Under the pieces are notes generated by a model, which was not told where the DNA came from, did no database searches, and was given only the letters and a program-made list of their open reading frames with translations. DNA of 11,904 nt from a candidate division WWE3 bacterium RIFCSPLOWO2_12_FULL_36_10 (GTDB taxonomy: Bacteria; Patescibacteriota; WWE3; UBA101185; UBA10185): assembly GCA_001772985.1 (NCBI GenBank), contig MEVN01000039.1, forward strand, positions 2,639 to 14,542. The letters are read 5' to 3'. The translations under genes were made by a program, and so were the position numbers. Below, piece by piece: positions 6,346-11,904 of this stretch. Numbering within the stretch: the first letter of the stretch is position 1; each line of letters starts with the position of its first letter.

Positions 6346-7916
6346 ACATTTGATTTTAAATTAAAAGCGATATCAACCAGATCTCCTATTTTAATATTCG
6401 AAAACTCTTTTTTTCTGCTAAACAAAATTCCTTTATAATACTTTCCATCAAATAAAAACTTAAAAGACAAATGATTTGAATCCTTTCCAACAGTATTAAC
6501 AGAAGTAACCCCAACATTCTTACTCATAAAAACGGGTTCCAAGTTTCCTATTCCAAAAGGTTCCATTTCTTGTAACTCTTCCATTACCTCAACATCTAAA
6601 ATATTTAAAGGAACCTCCGCATCAATATCTATAAATGGAACAAGTAAGGCCTTGTCAATATTTTTTTCGCAATATTTTTCCAAACTATTTTTTAATTTTG
6701 AAATATTTGCTTTTTTAATTGCAAATCCGGCAGCCATAGGATGTCCGCCTAAACTTTCAAATAAACTTTCAGATTTCCTAAGAATTGAGATAATATCAAT
6801 ACCGGCTATAGAACGAACCGAACCCTTCCCAATTCCATCAGACATACTAATTACAATGGAAGGCCTGTAATATTTTTGTGTTAATTTAGCAGCAATTAAT
6901 CCAATAACTCCCTCGTGAAAATCCTCGCTTACTTTAATTATAATTTCCGGTATATTTTTTAATTCTTTTATATCGCTTAACTCATACATTTTTAAAGTCT
7001 TGTCCTGGCGTTCTTTATTTACCTCGTTTAATTTATTTGCAATTTGTTTTGATTTTACTTCATCTTCTTCTATTAGTAATTGTAAAGACTCACTTGCGTT
7101 TACTAATCTACCGGTTGAATTTAAACGCGGGCCTATTACCCAGCCTAAATCGTATGTAGAAATAACATCTTTTGTTTTTCCGGAAACCTCCAAAAGTTTT
7201 CTTAAGCCAATATGAGTATTAGAATTTAAAATCTCAAGACCTTCTTTAACTAACGATCGATTAAACCCAACTAAAGGCTGTAAATCGGTAACCGTGGCAA
7301 GGGCAGCAAATGTAATAAAGTCATTTTCTTTAACTCCTAAGGCTTGAGACAAAAGTAAAGCAATGGCTGACGCAACAATACTATCATCCCAAACAATACA
7401 AAAAGCCTTTGGAAGTTTTGCCGTCTTTTGATGATGATCGGTTATTATCACTTCAAATCCATTTTCTTTTGCTAGTTTCACTTCTTCATTCGCGGTAATT
7501 CCACAATCAACTGTTATAAGAAGTGCTTTTTCTCCTCCTACTAGTTTTTTAATGTCCGATATTGACCTCTTTGACAATCCGTAGCTGTGAACAAACCTGT
7601 CGGGAATAAACGCATAACATTTTTTGTGCTTTAAATTCTTATAAATTGTTTTATATAAAATTGCGGTGGAACAAATTCCATCAGCATCGTAATCTCCGTG
7701 TATAACAATTGGAAGATCTTTTTTTACATATTCATTAATTTTTTGTGACGCTAACTTAAGTGATTCTTTAAAGTCAACCGGAAATGATTTTAAATAAGAA
7801 TACAAGGGCGGTGGGTTTAAAAATTTTTCTTTATCAAATATCCCTCTATTTTTAAGAAGTGTAGATAAAATTTTGTCTTTATCTTTTATTTCACTTTTAA
7901 CTTCCCATCTTTTCAT
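6288..7916 (-). CDS. recJ: Single-stranded-DNA-specific 5'-3' exonuclease RecJ
   Basis: A DHH-family nuclease acting in recombinational and mismatch repair by degrading 5' single-stranded ends. At 542 aa it is slightly shorter than usual. The metal-binding motifs are intact: HGDYDADG (D75, D77, D79), VDCGIT (D137), D160-H-H and D211. The DHHA1 part follows with FHEGVIGLIAAKL (333-345), GSVRS (365-369) and SLGGHPMAAGF (388-398). GPRLNSTGRL is at 262-271, and a C-terminal OB-like domain covers about 425-540. The segment after the DHH motif is shorter than in typical RecJ, with no obvious NP-rich loop. The gene starts 5 bp after the secF stop with no close Shine-Dalgarno (an AAGG lies about 12 nt away), so it belongs to the secDF operon. 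It ends in TGA, showing TGA is a stop in this genome. Confidence 0.96.
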   Translation of the reverse strand: MKRWEVKSEIKDKDKILSTLLKNRGIFDKEKFLNPPPLYSYLKSFPVDFKESLKLASQKINEYVKKDLPIVIHGDYDADGICSTAILYKTIYKNLKHKKCYAFIPDRFVHSYGLSKRSISDIKKLVGGEKALLITVDCGITANEEVKLAKENGFEVIITDHHQKTAKLPKAFCIVWDDSIVASAIALLLSQALGVKENDFITFAALATVTDLQPLVGFNRSLVKEGLEILNSNTHIGLRKLLEVSGKTKDVISTYDLGWVIGPRLNSTGRLVNASESLQLLIEEDEVKSKQIANKLNEVNKERQDKTLKMYELSDIKELKNIPEIIIKVSEDFHEGVIGLIAAKLTQKYYRPSIVISMSDGIGKGSVRSIAGIDIISILRKSESLFESLGGHPMAAGFAIKKANISKLKNSLEKYCEKNIDKALLVPFIDIDAEVPLNILDVEVMEELQEMEPFGIGNLEPVFMSKNVGVTSVNTVGKDSNHLSFKFLFDGKYYKGILFSRKKEFSNIKIGDLVDIAFNLKSNVYNGKKYMDLMIREMKTAS

Positions 7917-7921
7917 AACAA

Positions 7922-8827
7922 CTAACGACCTTTTTTATTAATATATTCTTCCCAGTAAACAAGAATTGGCGACGCGGTAAATATTGAAGAATAAGTTCCC
8001 GAAATTATTCCAATAACAAGAGCCAAAATGAAATCCCTTATAGTAGCGCCTCCAAGTAGTAAAAGAGAAGTTAAAACAATTATAACTGTAAGTGAAGTAG
8101 CAAAAGATCTATTTAGAGTTTCGACTATAGAAAAATTAACTACATCCGAAAACCCTACAGACTTTGGAAGCTTTCCGAGGTTTTCACGAATTCTATCAAA
8201 AACTACAATTGTGTCATGAACAGAAAACCCAATTACAGTAAGAACCGCGGTAATAAAAAGTGCGTTTACCTCAACATTAAAAAACTTGCCTAAAAATGAA
8301 AATACACCAATTACAACAAAAGCATCGTGAAGCATGGCAATAATAGCTGAGATTCCAAATCGAAAGCTCGCATAAGGCTTTGGAATATTTCTAAAGGCAT
8401 ACGCAATGTACAAAACTATGCCAATTGACGCGGTAAATAGAGCTATTAGAGCTTTTCTCGTAGTTTCTTTTCCAACCGAAGGTCCAATGGTTTCAAAAGA
8501 AACTTGCTTTGCGTTCTTAAAACTTTTGCTAATTTCAGCCTTAAGTTCAGTATCTTTAGAAACTTCCACCGGTTTTGTTCTTATTAACGCCTTATTTCCG
8601 GAATAAATTATAGACTCAATTTGTATTTTCTGATCTGAGAAAACTTTTCTTAACTGAATTTCATTTTTTGAAACATTCTGTCCAAAATCAAATTCAAAAA
8701 CAGATCCGCCTATAAAATCTATAGACAATCTTAAACCAAAAATGGCCAACGAAATAATACCCGGCACCAAAAGACACGCGGAAAAAATCAAATACCATTT
8801 TTTATGTTTCATTATATTAATTTGCAT
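7922..8827 (-). CDS. secF: Protein translocase subunit SecF
   Basis: Membrane partner of SecD in the accessory complex that uses the proton gradient to pull exported proteins through SecYEG. Its 301 residues match the family length. One N-terminal membrane helix (about 11-31) is followed by the DFIGGSVFEF signature (37-46), a periplasmic-type P4 domain (about 47-125) and five more helices. GFSVHDTIVVFDRIREN (200-216, with the conserved Asp205) and TLNRSFATSL (237-246) are the strongest family markers. I kept the ATG at 8827 because GAGGT lies 5 bases upstream. An internal ATG at 8812 would shorten the protein by five residues and place its start beyond the secD stop. With the chosen start the gene overlaps secD by 11 bp. 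Confidence 0.97.
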   Translation of the reverse strand: MQINIMKHKKWYLIFSACLLVPGIISLAIFGLRLSIDFIGGSVFEFDFGQNVSKNEIQLRKVFSDQKIQIESIIYSGNKALIRTKPVEVSKDTELKAEISKSFKNAKQVSFETIGPSVGKETTRKALIALFTASIGIVLYIAYAFRNIPKPYASFRFGISAIIAMLHDAFVVIGVFSFLGKFFNVEVNALFITAVLTVIGFSVHDTIVVFDRIRENLGKLPKSVGFSDVVNFSIVETLNRSFATSLTVIIVLTSLLLLGGATIRDFILALVIGIISGTYSSIFTASPILVYWEEYINKKGR

Positions 8828-10223
8828 GTTTTACCTCTTTTGGGTTTTCGTAGAATAAATTAACCAAAGTTCGTGTAACAAAAATGGAAGTAAACAAAGA
8901 AACAACAATTCCAATAAAAAGTGTTAAGGCGAATCCTCTAACAAATCCTGTTCCAAAATAAAATAAAACAAGTGAGGTTAAGATTGAAGAAATGTTTGAA
9001 TCCTTAATTGAATTCCACGCTCTCTCAAAACCTAACTTTACTGCTAGTCCCATTGGTTTTCCCCACAAATATTCCTCTTTAATTCTTTCGAAAATCAAAA
9101 TATTCGCATCTGCTGCCATCCCAACCGATAATATAAATCCCGCAATACCGGGAAGTGTTAAAGTTACGGGAATTAGTTTAAATACAAAAAACACGATCAA
9201 ACCGTAAATTAATAAAGCAATATCAGCCATTATTCCAAATCTTCCATACGAGTAAACCATAAATATTAAAACGAGAATTAAACCAACTAAACCCGCGAAA
9301 ATACTTCTATGAACAGAATCGGCGCCTAAAGTTGCTGAAACAGTTTTTTGCTCAAGAATCTCAACAGGGATTGGAAGAGCTCCCGCTCTTATTTGCATAC
9401 TTAAAGCATTTGCAGTTTTAACATCAAAATTACCGCTTATAACAGGATCGTCCGTTAATCCTTTCGCCAGATTCTCATTTACGATTGGCATTGAAAGAGG
9501 GCTTATATCCTGATCTAAATACAAGGCGACAGGCTTATTCACATTGTTCTTCGCAACTTCCGAAAACTTTCTTCTTCCTTCCGTAGTGAACAGCAATCTA
9601 ATTTCCGGCTTATTAGAATCAACAACTTTTGAACTAGAAAAAACTACATCAACACCTTTTAAGTCTGACCCTGTAACATTTGTATCTTCCCAAAGGTCCG
9701 GATTATAGGCAAATTCTTGAATTTTACTCTCGTCCCAAACTTCACCTTTCTTTATTACCCTAAATTTTAACTGCGCTGTTTGGCCAATAAGTTTTACCGC
9801 GGAAGTAACGTCATCGATCCCAGGGATCTCAACTATTATCCTGTAATCTCCGCCAACATTTGAAGTAGTAATGCTTGGTTCTGATACGCCTAATAAATCA
9901 ATTCTTTTGGAAATTATATTTCTTGCCGATTCTAGTGCAGCTTTTTTTTGACTTTCTTGAATTTTTGACATGTTGGCTTTAAGGACTATCTTTATTCCTC
10001 CCTCAAGATCCAATCCCCTCTTTACCTGTCTAAAATCAAAATTCATCCTCCCGCCAAATAATTTTAAATAATAACCTCCAATGTATGAATCTATATTTAA
10101 GTATTTATTTTTAATGACGATTGGAATTCTAGGTATTACTGCAAGTAAGGAAATTGCAGTTATAGCCGAAACGAGCCCTAATCTAAGATAAAGAGTTTTT
10201 CCAAAATAAAGATTTTTAAGCAT
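8817..10223 (-). CDS. secD: Protein translocase subunit SecD
   Basis: Works with SecF to drive late stages of protein export across the cytoplasmic membrane. An N-terminal helix (about 12-33) leads to KRGLDLEGGI (68-77), the family signature. A large extracytoplasmic P1 region follows and ends in RAGALPIPV (279-287). Five C-terminal helices carry GMAADANILIFERIKEE (368-384, with the conserved Asp372) and the VRGFALTLFIGI segment (428-439). At 468 residues it is much shorter than E. coli SecD (about 615), the reduction being in the extracytoplasmic part. The ATG at 10223 has no Shine-Dalgarno and lies 7 bases after TATACT. The gap to the upstream gene is 21 bp, so it may be both co-transcribed and started separately. 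Confidence 0.97.
   Translation of the reverse strand: MLKNLYFGKTLYLRLGLVSAITAISLLAVIPRIPIVIKNKYLNIDSYIGGYYLKLFGGRMNFDFRQVKRGLDLEGGIKIVLKANMSKIQESQKKAALESARNIISKRIDLLGVSEPSITTSNVGGDYRIIVEIPGIDDVTSAVKLIGQTAQLKFRVIKKGEVWDESKIQEFAYNPDLWEDTNVTGSDLKGVDVVFSSSKVVDSNKPEIRLLFTTEGRRKFSEVAKNNVNKPVALYLDQDISPLSMPIVNENLAKGLTDDPVISGNFDVKTANALSMQIRAGALPIPVEILEQKTVSATLGADSVHRSIFAGLVGLILVLIFMVYSYGRFGIMADIALLIYGLIVFFVFKLIPVTLTLPGIAGFILSVGMAADANILIFERIKEEYLWGKPMGLAVKLGFERAWNSIKDSNISSILTSLVLFYFGTGFVRGFALTLFIGIVVSLFTSIFVTRTLVNLFYENPKEVKHAN
8833..8837 (-). promoter_or_regulatory. Shine-Dalgarno of secF
   Basis: GAGGT read on the minus strand, 5 bases before the ATG at 8827 and inside the end of secD. It decides the start over the ATG at 8812. 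It is the only clear Shine-Dalgarno I found at a gene start here. Confidence 0.65.
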
Positions 10224-10230
10224 AGGAAAC

Positions 10231-10236
10231 AGTATA
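10231..10236 (-). promoter_or_regulatory. Possible -10 box just upstream of secD
   Basis: TATACT lies 7 bases before the secD ATG, which would give a leaderless secD mRNA as at gltX and aspS. There is no extended TG and no -35 match at 16-18 bp, so it may be chance in AT-rich DNA. Confidence 0.25.
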
Positions 10237-10244
10237 CCGTATCT

Positions 10245-10826
10245 TTAAGAAATTGAACTAAACTCCTCTTCGTCCCCAATTAACATTACTCTGCTTTGTG
10301 AAAGGATTTTAACTATAAAAGGATCATTTCTTCTTTTCCTAAAATTAAATTCATCTTCACCCATAACCGTGTAATTTAACTCCCTATTTTGCTTCTTTTC
10401 TTCGTTTGAAACTATATTTTTTAAAACTTCAATATTAACTCCACCTACAACAAACAAGTCTACATCAAGTACTGTAGAAGCTCTCCCTCTAACAAAAGAC
10501 CTTGCCAAAACAGCGTATTTTGCATTTCCTAGCTCTTTTTCAGCTTTTATGATATCAGCTCCAATTCCATCCTCTTTTACAAATAATGAAAGGAGTTCAG
10601 GATAATAAATTGAACTTGAGTTTAAAGAATAATAAACTCTATTACCACTCGGCCTTCTTCTTAAAAATCCTATGGAAGTTAGTTTTTGAAGCTCGCGTCT
10701 AACAGCATTAATCTCACTCCCAACAGCTCTAACAAGAGACCTAACGTGGTAAGACTTATCTTTATCAAAAAGAAAAATTTTTAGAATCTTTACACGGACA
10801 GCCGAAACAAACAAATCTTTCAGCAT
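10245..10826 (-). CDS. Winged-helix protein with decayed nucleotidyltransferase-like domain
   Basis: Residues 1-70 form an ArsR-like winged helix: SAVRVKILKIFL opens it, SEINAVRRELQKLTSIGFL is the recognition-helix region, and GNRVYYSLN is the wing. Residues about 96-165 resemble the MNT-type nucleotidyltransferase fold. However, the usual GSxxxG...SDxDL signature is reduced to RSFVRGRASTVLDVDLFVVG, lacking the Gly-Ser pair and keeping only the Asp-x-Asp. A conserved-looking RELNYTVMGEDEFNFR follows. The domain is probably non-catalytic and may sense a ligand or contact a partner. I used the ATG at 10826 (193 aa); a TTG at 10838 would add four residues. It sits 37 bp after the DUF3048 gene and 21 bp before secD. 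It could regulate its own operon, but no operator was identified. CPR genomes carry many such fusions of unknown function. Confidence 0.8.
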   Translation of the reverse strand: MLKDLFVSAVRVKILKIFLFDKDKSYHVRSLVRAVGSEINAVRRELQKLTSIGFLRRRPSGNRVYYSLNSSSIYYPELLSLFVKEDGIGADIIKAEKELGNAKYAVLARSFVRGRASTVLDVDLFVVGGVNIEVLKNIVSNEEKKQNRELNYTVMGEDEFNFRKRRNDPFIVKILSQSRVMLIGDEEEFSSIS

Positions 10827-10863
10827 ATTAAAAGCCAAGAGCAGATAGGCTCAAAATTTATAA

Positions 10864-11904
10864 TTATTTATACACAACTAGGTCAACATTTCTGTCAGGC
10901 ACTATGCTTATCCAAACTGTACCTCTGTTAAACTTAAATTCTGCACCGTCATGATCAAAGAATTTAGTTCTATCATCTCTTCCGGCCTTGCTCCAAGTAA
11001 CCTTGTTAACTTTTCCATCTATAAAAACCAACCCGTCGCCACTTCCAATAAGTTCATAAATTAATCTACCTTTTTCATCACCTATGGCATTGGTTTCAGT
11101 TGCAAACTGCACTATAACATTCTTTGCCCAAATTTGCTTTCCGCTTTCTCTATCCTTATGTAAAATAGGAGCCGAAGAACTATCGTAGCCTGTAAATCTT
11201 AAATAACCGTTAGTTTTTTGATCATACTTCCAAATTGCCGAATAATCACCTTTATTCCAGAAATCTATACTCAAATCGTTGGCTTTTGACGCGCTGTCGT
11301 AACCTTCTTTGTCGTTTTTGAACTGCCACGCATCAAAATCCCTTTTACCAGCCCATCCTAGAGTATCAGCAACTTTCCTTAGCTCAACCCCACTTGAATA
11401 GGCGGTATGTTCTGTTGCAACGTTCAATGAAGTATCGCGCCAAAATTGACCTCCTCCTCTACCCAAACTCCTCACAGGCCACGTTTCAATGGCCAAAAGA
11501 GCCTGTGGAGACCACCCTATGTGCATAAGCATTGCATCTCCCAACTCTTTGACCAAAACTAAGTAATATTCTCGTGCACTCCTAATCGGACCTATTTTTT
11601 CGGGAGTTTTAGATAAAAAGAATGCCAGAAACCTTGTAATACCGCCTTCCGCAACAATTTCATACACTAAATCCGCGTTTATTAAACCGGATTGGGGTCT
11701 GGCATCGACGTGATTATTTATCATTACAGCCAAGGGTCTTGTGTCTATAAATGACTTGGAATCCGCTTCAGTAAAAAGTACTCCGTTTAAAGAATCTTGC
11801 ACCTTCTTACCACTCTCTTTACCGCCCCTTGAATCGGTAGAATTTGATATTGGATGAAGTATTTCTTCTACGCTTGATCCTAAAAATTTACTGCCTAAAA
11901 AGAA
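10864..11904 (-). CDS. DUF3048 / YerB-like envelope protein, N-terminus beyond the right edge
   Basis: The frame is open to the right edge, giving 346 residues in the window. The GTG at 11802 is internal, not a start, because the frame continues 34 codons upstream without a stop. The true N-terminus, where YerB-like proteins usually carry a signal peptide or membrane anchor, is missing here. The visible N-terminal 50 residues are Ser/Gly/Lys-rich linker. The DUF3048 core starts at about 56 with RPLAVMINNHVDARPQSGL, continues with AEGGITRFLAFF (85-96) and IGPIRSAREYY (104-114). The C-terminal DUF3048 subdomain starts around IWAKNVIVQF and ends with GTVWISIVP. The biochemical function of the family is unknown; members are extracytoplasmic or lipoproteins. 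It is the first visible gene of the block leading to secD, secF and recJ. Confidence 0.9.
   Translation of the reverse strand, partial: FFLGSKFLGSSVEEILHPISNSTDSRGGKESGKKVQDSLNGVLFTEADSKSFIDTRPLAVMINNHVDARPQSGLINADLVYEIVAEGGITRFLAFFLSKTPEKIGPIRSAREYYLVLVKELGDAMLMHIGWSPQALLAIETWPVRSLGRGGGQFWRDTSLNVATEHTAYSSGVELRKVADTLGWAGKRDFDAWQFKNDKEGYDSASKANDLSIDFWNKGDYSAIWKYDQKTNGYLRFTGYDSSSAPILHKDRESGKQIWAKNVIVQFATETNAIGDEKGRLIYELIGSGDGLVFIDGKVNKVTWSKAGRDDRTKFFDHDGAEFKFNRGTVWISIVPDRNVDLVVYK

Noticed and set aside
10839..10863. Small hairpin GAGC...GCTC upstream of the winged-helix gene
   Set aside because: Only four base pairs with a 6-base loop; not enough to call a terminator or attenuator.
11800..11802. 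GTG as start of the DUF3048 gene
   Set aside because: The frame remains open 34 codons upstream to the window edge and a linker is expected there, so the real start is outside.
1..11904. CRISPR array, tRNA or rRNA gene, insertion sequence or prophage
   Set aside because: No spaced direct repeats, no cloverleaf-like segment in the gaps, no transposase or phage-like product; nearly all the sequence is coding.

Overview
This 11.9 kb window is AT-rich and densely packed, with no gap longer than about 90 bp and many gene overlaps. It most likely comes from a Candidate Phyla Radiation (Patescibacteria) bacterium, perhaps the Microgenomates group. That placement is an inference. It rests on the compact small genes, an archaeal-type aspartyl-tRNA synthetase in an otherwise bacterial gene set, a winged-helix protein fused to a decayed nucleotidyltransferase of the kind common in CPR genomes, and a shortened SecD. 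The standard genetic code fits: all frames are intact without reading TGA as sense, and recJ ends in TGA.

Layout from right to left, which is the transcription direction of nearly everything. (1) A block on the minus strand: a YerB/DUF3048-type envelope protein (5' end outside the window), a winged-helix/NTase-like protein, secD, secF and recJ. (2) An 87-bp intergenic region (6201-6287) with overlapping, oppositely directed promoters. The rightward one is a perfect TTGACA-N17-TATAAT pointing into the 3' end of recJ, antisense to it. (3) A second minus-strand operon: aspS, a YbaK-family tRNA-editing protein, and a membrane-anchored D,D-carboxypeptidase. (4) A single plus-strand gene (2274-3425) for an unrecognised membrane-anchored protein, overlapping the carboxypeptidase gene tail-to-tail. 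(5) gltX, divergent from that gene, followed by a PAS-domain signalling protein cut off by the left edge.

Functionally the genes cover translation accuracy (GltX, AspRS, YbaK-like deacylase), protein export (SecD, SecF), cell-wall and envelope work (carboxypeptidase, DUF3048 protein), recombination (RecJ) and signalling (PAS protein). The AspRS carries residues expected of a non-discriminating enzyme, so the cell probably makes Asn-tRNA(Asn) through an amidotransferase encoded elsewhere.

No rRNA, tRNA, CRISPR array, IS element or prophage is visible. The content is mostly core genes. The less ordinary signals are the compact promoter region at 6201-6287, the apparent leaderless arrangement at the heads of transcription units, and three poorly understood proteins (the plus-strand membrane protein, the PAS protein's N-terminal region, and the winged-helix/NTase protein). 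I see no convincing new defence or mobile system.
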